Shown here: in pieces, positions 1 to 51,489 of the stretch
Layout: each line of letters starts with the position of its first letter
Numbering within the stretch: the stretch's first letter is position 1
Origin: Elephas maximus indicus
Taxonomy: Eukaryota > Chordata > Mammalia > Proboscidea > Elephantidae
Length of the DNA: 64,000 nucleotides
Reading direction: 5' to 3'
Assembly: GCF_024166365.1 (NCBI RefSeq)
Contig: NC_064819.1
Coordinates: 2,678,501-2,742,500 of the forward strand
The notes under the pieces: model-generated
What the model saw: only the letters and a program-made list of their open reading frames with translations
What the model was told of the DNA's origin: nothing
Databases searched by the model: none
Position numbers and translations under genes: made by a program

Positions 1-24
1 GACGGCAACGGGTTTTTTTTTTTT
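1..24 (+). mobile_element. AfroSINE 3' tail cut by the window edge
   Basis: 'gacggcaacgggttt' followed by a T-rich run is the 3' end of the sense AfroSINE seen whole at 31984 and 62708. Confidence 0.75.
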
Positions 25-418
25 AATCTGTAACATGAAGGGTTTGAACTAAGTCAGAATTTCTTAAACCGTTCTGTGGAACGTTGCGAGATGTTAAGAG
101 GTGTTCCAGTAAAAAAGGAAAAATGTCCCCAGATGAATTTTAAAGTCCAGTAATCCAAAGTGGCTACAGCTTACTTCAGGGTATAACTTTTCAGGGTCTG
201 TAATATGTTCCCGTATATGGCACATTTTTTAATAGAAAAGTCTAGTTTGGAGTAATTCCCAGGTTTACTGACACTTTTCCCAAGGCTATTTTTTAATTTA
301 ATGCCTTGCAGATATTTGGGAGAAACTCGCTTTGGTGAATTTGTAGTCTCTTCTCAAACTATAATAATTGAAGATTTTTTTCAGGGGAGAAAGATAATAA
401 AGTTGTAAAACAACCATC

Positions 419-519
419 TAGGACAGAGTAGAACTGCCCCATAGGGTTCCCAAGGAGCAGGTGATGGATTTGAACTGCCTCAGCAGCCGAGCTCTTAACC
501 ACTGCCCCACCAGGGCTCC
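419..519 (-). mobile_element. AfroSINE, 3'-truncated
   Basis: Reverse-strand SINE from the middle box (aggacagagtagaactgcccc) to the tRNA-like head (cttaaccactg...ccaccagggctcc). The gagtcggaatcgactcg end is missing. Confidence 0.85.
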
Positions 520-551
520 ATATAATTTGTTAGGTGATAAAAAGTATTATA

Positions 552-729
552 CCAAAAAACAAAACAAAAACAACAAACCCATTACCATTGAGTCTATTCC
601 GACTCATAGCAACCCTATAGGACAGGGTAGAACTGCTCCATAGTGTTTCCGAGGAGCAGCTGGTGGATTCGAACAGCCGACCTTTAGGTTAGCAGCCTGA
701 GCTCTTAACCACTGTGCCACCAGTGCTCC
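552..729 (-). mobile_element. AfroSINE, near full length
   Basis: Reverse orientation: A-rich start (complement of the T-rich tail), ccattgagtctattccgact, ccctataggac, then the tRNA-like head ending gtgccaccagtgctcc. Confidence 0.92.
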
Positions 730-1267
730 GAAAAGTGTTCTGCTGAAACACAAAGCACAAGGTGTTTATTTAGGTGGGAGGAAGCCTCAAGGAGAAAGTG
801 ACCTTGGAATAAAGGTCTGGGCGAAGCACGCTTCAGGCGGAGGGAACACCAGGTACAGAGGCCTTGAGGCAGAGTGCTCTTGTGTTTTTGAGAAGCTGGC
901 GAAATGTTCACTGTGTATAAGCGGAATGATTGAAGGGAAGGGTACTAGCAGAAGAGGCCAGAGAGATAAAGGGAGGCCGGACGTTGCAGGACTGGATAAG
1001 GCGTTGGGAAGATTTTACGTGGTTTGTTACTCTGTTTGTTATTCCTTGTGGAATACCTTGCATACAGATATACAGTTCTGAATTTTAATAACCAGAAGGC
1101 CCCCAGGAAGGAGATACTTTTAACCCAGTCTAAATAGTTTTATATTTTACCTTGAACAGGTGATAGTAAACCAATACACCAAAGTGAAAGTTGACCGACC
1201 ACCCACATTGATTCTGTTGCTTTGGGGGTTGAATTATAACTTAATTTTTTCTTTTTTTTAACCGTAG
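730..1267 (+). other. ATP6V1A intron 1, 3' part
   Basis: No repeat or gene recognised apart from the T-rich acceptor tract before 1268. Confidence 0.6.
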
Positions 1268-1280
1268 GTAAAGTAACATG

Positions 1281-40974
<39,694 letters not shown>

Positions 40975-43003
40975 AACTGTGGTTTCTTTCCTCCTTTATC
41001 CTCAGCAAGCTCGTGTATTTTCCTAAATTCTCATCTCAAACCCTCAGCTTCTCTGTTGTGCAGCTTTGAGACGAGCGCCCGTGTGTGTTACCATTTGCTT
41101 GCCTGTTCGTTTGGTAGGTCATCTATAAAACCAACATTCCTCTGTCTCCGTGTTTGAAAGGCCTCCCCAGTTCTTTATCTAAAGCGGTGGATGTGTTAAA
41201 TATGTGAACAATGGCTGCCTACTGTAACCTGTCGTGTCAGGTGGCACACATAACCTTTTCCTAGGTTTGCCCTTTCCTCTTCTCCACTGAGTTGTCAACA
41301 GGACTACTGCATGTACTCGATTTGCCATGGGTTTAGGACGAAGACCAAGCACTCTGCCGAATGACTCAGTATCTCCATGGTGAGGTGATTTTCAGTTTAG
41401 CGTCTGCTAAGTAACTGTCTAACTTGGTCTACCATCATCTTGTTAAAACATGTTTTATTTCACTAGGAGAAATTCAGTATCAAGGGCTGCTACACTACAT
41501 TACTAGTAAATTCTTTCTAAAATTACATTTAAAACAATCACTGAAAACTTGATCCACATCACACCCTTTCTTTTCCTCAGACATCTTAGAAGCCTACGCG
41601 TCCGAGAACCATGTGACAGCATGACTGCCATTAAAATGCCACAGAGAAGATTCTTAGCAGTGGTTACAAGCTGCTTGCACCTTTCCAGGCCAGCTGGGCT
41701 GTAGTGATTCCTGGGGCCACGGTGGCATTCTGTTTTCAAAAAATGATGACAGGTGTCACTTGTTTGTTTGTTGAATTTTTAACTGACTGGTTTACCGGTT
41801 ACAAAAATAGTTTCATGTACTACTTCACCCACTGGCTGAAAAGACTTCTCAAAACATCTGTAGCCACAGCAGCAGAGCGATTTCCCTTGTTAACAGTGAC
41901 GGAACAAACTCATTATCAAAACAGGATTTGTGTCATGTGAAGAAAAGATCGTTTCATCCTGTCTTTTAGGTATTTGTGTCAAGAGAATGGTGTCTGTGTT
42001 TGTGTAAGAAGGCACCCTGCAGAGCCGTTTCCCAGGAGCCCTTTCTGACCAATAGGACTCGTGTACCGTTGCTTCCTCTTTGGGAAGAGGAGAGAGCGTG
42101 TGGAGAGCCTAACCGTCTCAGATGCTCTAATGTAATAGCATAACTAAAGGATTTTAGGCCACAGTATGTTGTTATTCAAATGCTTCGGTAATACATTTCT
42201 GTTGGCCTGTGAAGGAAAGACGTAATTAGTAGAGAATTCAGCTATGGTTTTCTTTAAATCCTTGCAGATTGTGTGTTCTCACAGTGGCCTGCTGTTCAGG
42301 AAAGGTGTTCTTCTGTGAAACTTTCTTTAAGCTTTTGGAATATTGGCAGATAAAAATGATGCAGTGACATGTTGACATGTAGACTTAACGATGCTGCTTC
42401 ATCAGTTTGCTTCCAGTGTGGTCTCCTTCTCTGACCAGTGGAAATTAAAAGGATTTCAGAAACTTTCTATTCCTACCTTAAACTCAGACCAGCATACTAG
42501 GATTGCAATAGTAATGAATGGTACGATGAAGACAGTTTGACCAAATTTGTTTTTTGTTATCCTGAATTCGCCGTGTAGACTCTCACTCCTTTTTAGAATG
42601 TTGCTGTGTGCGTGTGAAGATGCTAGGGAGACTGCGCTCAGATATCCATTGTGAGTGACCCTTCACCCCGTGTTGTAGAATTCCAGATTAGGGCACTGAT
42701 CTTAGTTCTTTCATAAGAATGTGTTACAGTGAAAACAATCTTTTAAAAAGATAATGCAACTCTGTATTTATTGTGCTGTGCCTGGTCCTAAGTGGAGCCA
42801 GTTAAACACGTTTCCTATGTATTTTTCCAGTGTTAAATCTCACACATTGTACCCTTCGAAAATTTCCTTCCATCCTGAGGAACAAATAGAAGAGGTCATA
42901 TAGACTGCCTCCCTTATTCTTGAGATTTCACTATCTTTATGTTAAAAGTTGTGTATAATTGTTAAAATCTATGAAAGAATAAAAAGTGGATTTAAATTAA
43001 GAC
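40975..43003 (+). other. ATP6V1A: ATP6V1A 3' UTR
   Basis: About 2 kb of single-copy-looking sequence after the stop, without the SINEs that crowd the flanks, consistent with a conserved 3' UTR in the last exon. The end is placed near 43000 from the poly(A) signal at 42978. No coding potential was recognised in it. Confidence 0.8.
42978..42983 (+). terminator. ATP6V1A: ATP6V1A poly(A) signal, proximal candidate
   Basis: AATAAA followed after about 26 nt by a U/GU-rich element (ctttctttttgtgtgtgtgg at 43007-43026), the usual layout for cleavage near 43000. Confidence 0.8.
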
Positions 43004-43115
43004 TGCCTTTCTTTTTGTGTGTGTGGCCAGGTCTGCTAGAAAACATACCACCTTGTTGTATTTGGACCTGTTATTACTGTTCTCAGCATGATCTTGAAGA
43101 TGAACCTAGATGCTA

Positions 43116-43121
43116 AATAAA
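43116..43121 (+). terminator. ATP6V1A: ATP6V1A poly(A) signal, distal candidate
   Basis: A second AATAAA 138 nt after the first. The downstream sequence is only moderately U-rich, so this is a possible alternative end. Confidence 0.4.
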
Positions 43122-43233
43122 AGGTATTTAAATAGTAGAATTCAGTTTTTAAAAACATTTATTAATGGCTATTATCATAGAGTTCCGGAGTCAAAATATG
43201 CAAGTAAATAAATGGTGAGGGGGTTAGGATAAA

Positions 43234-43253
43234 ACACACACACACACACACAC
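43234..43253 (+). repeat. (CA)n microsatellite
   Basis: About 10 CA units just downstream of ATP6V1A. Confidence 0.92.
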
Positions 43254-43682
43254 TCAGAAATACACCTGCAGCCAACTCTTAGTCACCTGCTCGTATCCCC
43301 TCTACTGGACTGGTGCACCCGCCCCCACCGAGTGTTGGCTGCCAAGAGCTCCTGACAGCACAGTGTACTGAGACTTGTCCTGACCAGCTGGGGCGGCCAC
43401 ACCTGGCAATACCTGGAAGTTCAACCTCTCCCCTCAGTGGCTCCAAGCCAATTTGAAGGTACCAAAGACCGACCTTCTTGCTCCAAGATAAGACAAGTCT
43501 GCCATGACGTCTTTGCTCCAGAGCCTTGTGGCATCCGGCTGAGAATAAGCTTCAGTTTCGTCCACATCAGGTCTCTACTTCTTTCTTTACCTGCTTCCTT
43601 CACTCTCTTGTAAGTTTCATCTGAGCAGCACTCCCTCAAGATACCAGCTTCACAGGAGTCCCTTTCTCAGGCTCTGTTTCTA
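43254..43682 (+). other. Intergenic, no feature recognised
   Basis: Mixed-composition sequence downstream of ATP6V1A. No gene or repeat family recognised. Confidence 0.45.
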
Positions 43683-43900
43683 AGGAATCCCTAGGCGGTG
43701 TAAACGGTTAATGTGCTCAGCTGCTAACCTTTAAAGGATGGGGGTTTAAGCCCACCCAGAGGCTCTTCAGAAGACTAAGGCTGGCAATCTACTCCTGAAG
43801 GATCTGCCGTTGAAAACCCTGTGGAGTGCAGCTCTGCTCTGACACACATAGGGTCGCCATGAGTCGGAGCTGACGGCAAGGCGACTGGTATGGGCATGGG
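43683..43900 (+). mobile_element. AfroSINE, older subfamily
   Basis: Head ggaatccctaggcggtgtaa, gtttaagcccacccagaggc, end gggtcgccatgagtcggagc. Confidence 0.88.
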
Positions 43901-44316
43901 GTGTAGCCTGCTAAGAAACCCAGTCAGACACATCACCCTCTCATTTAATCCCTCTGCCACATTTTCTTTTCCACAGAAATTTTCATTGAGCAGAAAAAAT
44001 TACCATTATTTTCCCAGTCATGTTGAGTATGGTCAAAGAAGCTTGTTGTTCTAAAAAGTTCTCACTAAAAGAAGGCCTTCAAGTGATATATCAAGAATGT
44101 AGTATTTTCCTCATTAAGATACTTACCCATTTTGAGCATCTTCGTTTTCTTTTATGGAAAACTTCTTTAAGTTGCAGCCTTCAATTTGAGAGAACGGAGA
44201 ATTCCAAGTCCACATCTTTTTCCTCTATGCCTTTCATCTGCTCTGGGATCTGAATCACATAGAGATGCTGTTTTTCAGGGGCTGAGCTTACTCTTAAATG
44301 CACTGTTACGTGGTCC

Positions 44317-44479
44317 GGAAACCCTGGTGGCATAATGGTTAAGACCTATGGCTGCTAACCAAAAGGTCAGAAGTTCAAATTCACCCGGTGCTCCTTGGAA
44401 ACTATATGGGGCAATCCTACTCTGTCCTATAGGGTCGCTATGAGTTGAAATGAACTCCACAGCAGTGGATTTGGTTTGG
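44317..44479 (+). mobile_element. AfroSINE
   Basis: Sense copy starting ggaaaccctggtggcataat. Target duplication gttacgtggtcc (44305-44316) and gttacatggtcc (44484-44495). Confidence 0.93.
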
Positions 44480-44495
44480 CTCAGTTACATGGTCC

Positions 44496-45379
44496 AAGCC
44501 AAAATGGTCATGGATATTAATATTCTCCGTTTCCAGCAAACATAGCTACACAAAAAAAACTAAACATTTTTAGTCACGGGGTTTTAATCACAACACGATT
44601 TCTGTTCTTTAGTAGGCAGAGTTAACACCCATGAATTATTATGCTAAATTGTAATGACCTCCCTAGCGTTTTATACTAAATGATATTCCTGGGGCCTGTT
44701 AGATTCAATGAAATATGTAGTTTCTAAAACTGGCTGATTTCCAGGAGGAGTATTGTATAAAGGAAAACATCGTCTCAACATGTTTGGTAATCTCTGAATT
44801 TAGTTGTACTATCACGTATCTGCTGGAAAACATTTGCTTATGTACTCATGAAGGCAAGGCCTTTCTATTTAAATGGCCGTGTTGACATGATGAGCTCAGT
44901 GGGGGTCATCAAGGTACAGAGGACAGAGGTGAGAGAGAGGTGAGAGGTGTGTTTATTTAACGCCACAGGTTATAGTGCCACATTACTTAATACAAAGCAT
45001 CTCATTTCAGAACTTGGCTGAGGATGGATTTAAATAAGTCAGTCCAACGAAAAGTGGATCTAGAAACTCAATACCCTTCACAAATTACCTAGGAATTCTC
45101 TCAGCTAGCACTTCTCTCTTTTCACCCCAACTACTATTTTACTGTACCTTTCACTTTTTACCAGTCTCTACCTCTTTACCCAACTGATCTTAAATCTCTT
45201 TTTCCCTGTTGGCTCTTTCCTCTCAGGCTGTCAATATTCCAATCACTTTCATCTTACAGACACTATCAAAATCAAAACCAGCATCTTTCTGTCAATCCAG
45301 CATTCAATAAGTAACATTTGAATAAAAAGATAATTACTTTGTTAATTTTTTAAATTAAAAGTTTTTAAATTAAAAATTC
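44496..45379 (+). other. Intergenic, no feature recognised
   Basis: AT-rich. No gene. No repeat family assigned. Confidence 0.45.
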
Positions 45380-45530
45380 TTGTGAAATGTAAATTATTTG
45401 AAATGTACAGTGCACACAAAATACATATATACATGGACAGGTTAAAGAATAACAAACATGTACCCATCACTCAGATTAAGAAGTAGAACATTCAAGTAAC
45501 TTAGAAGCCCTCTGTGTGTCCCTCCCCAAT
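45380..45530 (-). mobile_element. Old L1 3' UTR fragment, antisense
   Basis: gtacagtgcacacaaaatac, catgtacccatcactcagat and aagaagtagaacattcaagt recall the shared 3' UTR of old mammalian L1s. Confidence 0.55.
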
Positions 45531-45548
45531 TTCATCCCTCTTTCCCTC

Positions 45549-45919
45549 CCCAGTGCAAATGGTTTGTACTTAACTACTAACCTAAAGGTTGGCAGTTTGA
45601 GCCCACACAGCAGTGCCACCAAAAAAAGGCCTATCTTCTGTAAAGATGAAAACCCAAAACTAAACCCATTGCTCTCAAGTCAATTCCAACTCACAGTGAA
45701 CCTGTAGTACAGAATAGAGCTGCCCAATAGGGTTTTGCAGGGAGCAGCTGGTAGATTTGAACTGCTGACCTTTTGATTCACAGCCGGTCTCCTAACCACT
45801 ATACCACCAGGGCTTCCTGTAAGGCTTACAGCCGAGAAAACCCTATGAAGCAGTTCTACTCTGTAGCACGTGGGGTCACCATGAGTTGGAATCAACTCGC
45901 CGGGAACAGGTTTCGTTTT
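45549..45919 (+). mobile_element. AfroSINE interrupted by a second, inverted AfroSINE
   Basis: Outer sense copy: cagtgcaaatggtttgtact to ctgtaaagat (45638-45647), resuming at ctgtaaggct (45817) to gagttggaatcaactcgccg and a T-rich tail. Break site as in the pair at 23786. Confidence 0.82.
45648..45816 (-). mobile_element. Inner AfroSINE, inserted in the outer copy
   Basis: gaaaacccaaaactaaaccc, ccattgctctcaagtcaatt, ccaatagggttttgcag and the reverse head ending ccaccagggcttcc. Flanked by ctgtaaagat and ctgtaaggct. Confidence 0.85.
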
Positions 45920-46569
45920 TGCTTTTTGCCCTACCAAAAGCTAAATACTACTCTGACTTTTGTGTCAATTAGATACAATTTATAGATTGTTTTAGTTTGT
46001 TTAAATTTTGTTTTTATTTATGGATTTTAGGAAATTTAATTTGTAGATTTGCCACTCATATCTGTATCCCTAAATAATATATTCGTTAGTTAAAAATAAA
46101 CTGAATAACAAGGTTTGAAGCTTCCTGTATAAGGAAAGGGTGACATTGCCACTATCAGATAAAGGTTTCCAGAAGAAAATGAACTGAACAGAATCTATGG
46201 GTCATGACCTGGCTTCAGATTCCCTGGAATCTTACAAGAGTCCCTTTTAGGAAGGACAGTGAACAAGGTCCTGAGGGAGTCCTCACTGTAATCTGGGCAT
46301 CTAGAACAGATGCTGGGTATTTGGCAGAAATATGGCCAGAGGAGTGCGCTGCTCTGTGTTTTCTGCCTCTAAACCTATGGCTACCTCCAGCTCTCAGAAT
46401 AGGTCAAAGTAGAGAACTGTGGGGTAAAATAGAAGCATGGAAGGAGACTAGGAACATCTCAAGCCAAGTACAGAAGAGAATCTGGACAAGGCCCATGGGG
46501 GAATTCTGTCCTCAGCTAAGATGAAGGTGAACGCAAGGGGGATCTTGGAGATAATGGCCCTCAGTATGT

Positions 46570-47459
46570 TTATTTCTTGAGTTGTACTGCTCCAATCTGG
46601 ACTGGCTGTCTTCAATATCTAGTCCATCGCTCTCATCTGGGTTCCACCTTCAGCGTCCTTCTGGGGATTCCCTTCATCTCACTCCCAGCTACAGTCCCAC
46701 GCTTGTCTGGGTTTCTCAGTGAGTGATCTCTCCAGTATCTTCTTCTCAGGTAGAGTGGTAAAATTTTCGAGACATTGCGCATCTGAAAATTTCTTCTGTT
46801 TGTCCCCGTACATGATTGACGGTTTGGCTGGATATAGACCTTTTATTCCGGAAATCAGTTTCTTTCAGAATTTTGAAGACATTCCCTCATTGTGCTCAGC
46901 TCTTAAGTTGCTGTTGAGAAGTCCAAAGCCATTCTGATTATTACCCTTTGTATGCCATTTTATCTGGAAGTTGATAACATTTTCAGTGTGATCCTAAGGT
47001 CCTGAAATTACAATCATCAACCTTGATATAGCTCTGTTTTTATCCACTGTACTAGGCATTTGATGGGCACTTTAAATATTCCTCCAACTAATTTCCTCCA
47101 CTTCTGGGAAATTTTCTTAAATTAATTCGTTACTAATTTCCTTCCTTCCAGTTCCTCTCTTCTCTCCTTCTGGAACTCCAGTTATTTGGACATTGTATCT
47201 CCTGGACCAGTTTTCTAAAGTTTTTGTCTTTTCTCTCCTACTTTCCATCTCTTGGTCCTTTTGCCCTACTGTTTGGATATTTCCTGAACTCTACCTTCCA
47301 GCATATTGAGTTTTTTTTTTTATATTAAGTTTTAATTTCCAAGAGCTTCATTTTTATTCTCTAAATATCCCTTTTTCATAGCACTGTGTTTTTGTTTCAT
47401 AAATGCAATATTTACTCATCATCTGAGAATATCAGTGATATTTTTAAAAAGTTCTCCCA
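46570..47459 (-). mobile_element. Old L1 3' UTR region, antisense
   Basis: ctgaaaatttcttctgtttg, gttgctgttgagaagtccaa, tggaactccagttatttgga and catctcttggtccttttgcc are typical of old L1 3' UTRs. It may continue, with insertions, to about 48860. Confidence 0.6.
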
Positions 47460-47462
47460 AGT

Positions 47463-47707
47463 AAGCTTCTTGGCTCAAGTAGACACATGCGACTATGTGG
47501 GCAGCTTCTGTATGGAGGGGAGATGAGAGGGCAGAAGGGGTCAGAAGCTGGCTGAATGGACACGGGGAATACACGGTGGAGTGAGGGAGTGTGCTGTCTC
47601 ATTGTGGGGAGAGCTACTAGGAGTACATAGCAAGGTGTATATAAATATTTGTATGAGAGACTGACTTGTAAACTTTCACTTAAAGCACAATAAAAAATAA
47701 TAAAGAA
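47463..47707 (+). mobile_element. L1 3' end, 5'-truncated, sense
   Basis: aagcttcttggctcaagtag to aaactttcacttaaagcaca and an A-rich tail. It interrupts the old L1. Flanks aaagttctcccaa and gaagttcttctccc suggest a decayed target duplication. Confidence 0.85.
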
Positions 47708-47929
47708 GTTCTTCTCCCTTTATATTGTATGTTTGCACTAAGTTAATTTTATCTGTTTGCTTGTTTTGGTCTCCTCTTTCATGTCAGAAGTCTTCCTAAG
47801 TTGTCCGTTAATCATAGGTTGTCTGCTTATGATTAAAATGGGGTAGACTGAAATTTTGATTGGAATCCATACATGCATGGGTGAGGTGGGTCAACTTTAG
47901 GTTTCACTGTGCGGTGATAAGACTTCCTG

Positions 47930-48129
47930 GGCGGTGCAAATGGTCAACCTACTTGGCTGCTAACCGGAATATTGAAGGTTTGAGTCCACCCAGAGGCATT
48001 TCAGAAGAAAGCCCTGGCAATCTGCTTCAGAAAAGTCAGCCATTGAAAACCCTATAATGCACAACTCTACTCTGACATGCATGGGGCTGCCATGAATTGG
48101 AGCTGACAGCAACTTTTTTTTTTTTTTTA
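47930..48129 (+). mobile_element. AfroSINE, older subfamily
   Basis: Head agacttcctgggcggtgcaa, gtttgagtccacccagaggc, end ggggctgccatgaattggag and a T-run. Confidence 0.88.
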
Positions 48130-48860
48130 ATATGGTGTTATGGGCAGCTGTTTGTTGGGCTTGATCAGATTTCCCAGGAAAAGTCTGTCCAGTTTCCTGC
48201 CTGAAGAGTTAGGCTCTGTCTGCTAACATTCTGGGGGCTGAGTGAGGGCTGTGAACTTCTGCATCCAGAATGTGGTATGCTGACTTTATACCCTTGTTGT
48301 AGGTATAGTCTTCATGTCTTCTACTGTTTACTGTGGCCCCTAATCCGGAGACTTGAGTTCTACCTTCTACAGAGAATAAACCTCCAAATTCCTTTCTGGG
48401 AGAGGGATAAGAAGTTACCTAGCAGCCTGGAGTTGAGGAGATGATCCAGGAATATATAACTGCTTCTCCAGCAGCTTTGACTCTAGCCTTCCCTATTTCA
48501 GCTATTATTCTACCCCCTCCCCATCCTTATTTATCACCAGTTCCAGAGGTATTTGGTGCTACTGCTTCTCATGTCTTTTGAGGATTCAGTGGTTTAAATC
48601 AGGTTGGTCTGCAGTTTTCTTGCTCAGTTTGGGATTTGGCTTTCTCAGTTTTATAAATCAGTTACCAAGTGGTAACTTGGTAACTTTCTAGCTTATGAAA
48701 TTTCCTTGCTCTTATTTCCTCTTCTATCTGTCCCCTTCTGTGTCTACAACTTTCCCGATTGTAGTTTTGATGGGTTTCAGGAAAGGAACAAAAATACCTC
48801 ACCATTTTACCACAAATATCTTACCTCACTATTTATGGGATAGCAGGACTAGGAAAAAAA
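48130..48860 (-). mobile_element. Old L1 3' UTR, possible continuation
   Basis: The T-rich antisense character and phrases such as gagaataaacctccaaattc suggest the same old L1 as 46570, but support is weak. Confidence 0.3.
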
Positions 48861-48911
48861 TTGTTAAAGCTAGGATGTTATTTTCTAGGGATATGTGCTG
48901 AAACCAGTCAT

Positions 48912-49120
48912 AAACCAAAAAAAAATCCAGGCCGTGGAGTCGATTCCAACTCATAGTGACCCATAGCACAAAGTAGAACTGCCTCATAGGATTTCCAAGG
49001 CTGTAAATCTTGACAGAAACAGACTGCCACATCTTTCTCCCACAGAGCAGCTGGTGAGTTCAATCCACTGACCTTATGGTTGGCAGCTAAGCACTTTAAC
49101 CACTGTGCCACTGAGGCTCC
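48912..49120 (-). mobile_element. AfroSINE, long subfamily
   Basis: Reverse copy with the internal block ggctgtaaatcttgacagaa then gactgccacatctttctccc. Target duplication gaaaccagtcata (48900-48912) and gaaaccagtcgta (49123-49135). Confidence 0.92.
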
Positions 49121-49135
49121 TTGAAACCAGTCGTA

Positions 49136-49754
49136 CTTAACATTAAAAATATATTTGAAAGAGTAAAGTTTGTAAACTCCTTATAACCCTTTCTGATAAT
49201 GATACATAAGTTATAGAACTAAACTTTGGGAAAATTTCACTTAATGAGGGAGCAAAAAGGGGCATACCATCCCTCGCCTGGCCTCTGGAGGCAGAAATAA
49301 AGAGGAGCTCTAGGACTCTGTGCTTTCTGGCAGGACCCGGGTCTATTCCCTCAACAAATACTCATTGTCACTGCCAAGGCCATCAGGGCTAATCTATAGG
49401 TCTATTCATATCAGTCAACAAGAGAAACTCAGGGCTTCCAGATCCTCTTCCACTGACACCCCACTTCTCATCACCATTCAACTCTACCCTTTATCTAGTT
49501 CCAACTACCCTCTCCCCAGCTCTCAAACTCTTCCCTTGCTATGCTGTGGAATTCAAGGTCAGCCATTAACAAAATCCCCAATATCCTACATTCTCTGCAT
49601 TTTCTCTGAAAACTCTCCAAATTTTCTCCTCAACTTGCTATATCTAAAACCTGGCTTTCCCCTGAGGGCTGTTTTCCCAAAAGCCCTCTCAAGTGGTGAC
49701 TGTTTGTTCTCTCACTCTGTTATACCAACTGTGGTAGCTGCTCTTCCAGAAGGC
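49136..49754 (+). other. Intergenic, pyrimidine-rich, not assigned
   Basis: C/T-rich strand around 49320-49700 that could be a remote LINE-2 part. A 147-codon open frame here has no recognisable domain and I do not treat it as a gene. Confidence 0.35.
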
Positions 49755-50225
49755 CTCCTATGATCCTCACCTTCTGGTATTCACGGTCTGTGTAGTCAGT
49801 CTCCTCTCACAATGAATCCGAGCTGTCCCTTCGTTCCCATGGAACACGGTGGAAATGACAGTGTGTAACTTCCAATGCTAGATCATAAAAGGCACTGTAG
49901 CTTTCACCTTGATCTCCTGGGAAAAGCCACTGCCATGCCACAAGGATTCAAGCAGCCCCGTGGAGAAGCCCATATGGAGGGGAAATGGGACCCCAAACCA
50001 ACAGCCAGCACCCACTTGCCAGCCATGTGAGTAAGCCACCTACAAAGTAGATTCTCCAGCCTGTCAAGCCTGATGACTGGAGCCCCACATGACTTCTGAG
50101 GGCAACCTCATGAGAGACCACCAGCCAGAACGGCCCAGTCGAGCGCTCCCAAATTCCTGACACACAGAAATCATGAAGGATAATGAATGATTATTGTAGG
50201 CTACCTCTTCTTATTGGGTTATCTA
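49755..50225 (+). mobile_element. MLT1-type LTR (ERVL-MaLR)
   Basis: gggaaaagccactgccatgc, ccagccatgtgagtaagcca, agattctccagcctgtcaag and attgtaggctacctcttctt follow the order of MLT1 LTRs. Confidence 0.65.
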
Positions 50226-50241
50226 TCTACCAACTCACAGT

Positions 50242-50628
50242 TTGTTGTTGTTGTTGTTAGGTGCCATTGAGTTGGTTCTGACTCAGAGCAACCCTATCTA
50301 TGCACAACAGAATGAAACAATGCCTGGTCCTGAGCCATCCTCACAGTCATTAGTATGCTGGAACCTGTTGTTGCAGCCACTGTGTCAATCCATCTAGTTG
50401 AGGTCTTCCTCTTTTTCACTGACCCTCTGCTTTACCAAGCATGATGTCCTTCTCCAGGGGCTGATTCCTCCTGATAGCATGTCCAAAGTATGTGAGCTGT
50501 AGTCTCGCCATCCTTGCTTCCAAGGAGCATTCTGGGTGTACTTCTTCCAAGACAGACTTGTTCATTCTTCTAGCAATCCATGGTATATTCACTATTATTC
50601 GCCAGCACCACAATTCGAAGGTGTCAAT
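50242..50628 (-). mobile_element. RTE-type LINE 3' end (ORF2 C-terminus plus CAA tail)
   Basis: On the minus strand the frame reads FELWCWRIIVNIPWIARR, then SLEARMARLQLTYFGHAIRR and LEKDIMLGKAEGQ before a stop: the C-terminal end of an RTE/BovB-type reverse transcriptase. The 3' end is caaccctatcta... then cagaaccaactcaatggcac and (caa)n. This end matches the SINE 3' ends in the window, as expected of the LINE that mobilises them. Confidence 0.9.
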
Positions 50629-50639
50629 TCCCCTTATTT

Positions 50640-50954
50640 GCTGAAGATTTTTGTTCTTGGCTCATGGTCACTTTACTGTTTTTACACTTGGTAGTGATTA
50701 TACTAAGATTACACTTTTGATCCTTGACTTCTTAGTTTCTTGACTGCTTCTCCTGCAATGATCTTATCTACCACCCTAGTCATCCATCCACTCTCAGGCT
50801 TATATCGCAGAACTTATCATTATCTATAACGGCAATGTGTTCACAATCTCAATTTCAAGCACCACCCATATCTTTCCAACTCATCTGTCTTATCAGCAAT
50901 CCTTCAACCCCACTAGATTTATAAACATTTAATCCCACCACTTTTTCATTGTCC
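50640..50954 (+). other. Intergenic, not assigned
   Basis: AT-rich sequence that continues after the SINEs at 51158 and 51472; likely one old element, but I cannot name it. Confidence 0.35.
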
Positions 50955-50968
50955 TTCACACCCTTATA

Positions 50969-51143
50969 GGAGCCTTGATGGCGTAGTGGCTAAGAGCTAC
51001 GGCTGCTAACCAAAGGATCAGTAGTTCAAATCCACCAGATGCTCCTTGGAAACTCAATGGGGGCAGTTCTACTCTGTGCTATAGGGTCGCTATGAGTCAG
51101 AATCGACTTGATGGCAATGGTTTTTTTTTTTTTTTTTTTTGGT
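50969..51143 (+). mobile_element. AfroSINE
   Basis: Sense copy with a T-run of about 22. Perfect 14-bp target duplication ttcacacccttata at 50955-50968 and 51144-51157, so it is probably young. Confidence 0.95.
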
Positions 51144-51296
51144 TTCACACCCTTATAAGCTTACTTTATACTTCTTACCTAGTCTGGGTTCCAAGGACAA
51201 TCATTATTACCACTCCTTTGCATGCACACTCATATTCCTTGTCCTCCCTTGCTTTGGCATATTCACTTGGTAAAAACCAATCCTAGTTAAATCCAT

Positions 51297-51461
51297 GGAA
51301 ACCCTGGTGGCATAGTGGTTAAGTGCTACGGCTGCTAATCAAAGGGTCAGCAGTTCAAATCCGCCAGGTGCTCCTTGGAAATTCTATGGGGCAGTTCTAC
51401 TCTGTCCTATAGGGTCACTATGAGTCGGAATCGGCTCGATGGCACTGGATGCTGGATTTAA
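51297..51461 (+). mobile_element. AfroSINE
   Basis: Sense copy ggaaaccctggtggcatagt to ggctcgatggcactgg. Target duplication ttaaatccat at 51287-51296 and 51462-51471. Confidence 0.95.
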
Positions 51462-51489
51462 TTAAATCCATTTCTGCCCATTCTGTTCT

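Noticed and set aside
49320..49763. 147-codon open frame in the intergenic region
   Set aside because: C/T-rich low-information sequence with no domain, splice context or start context. It may be a repeat remnant.
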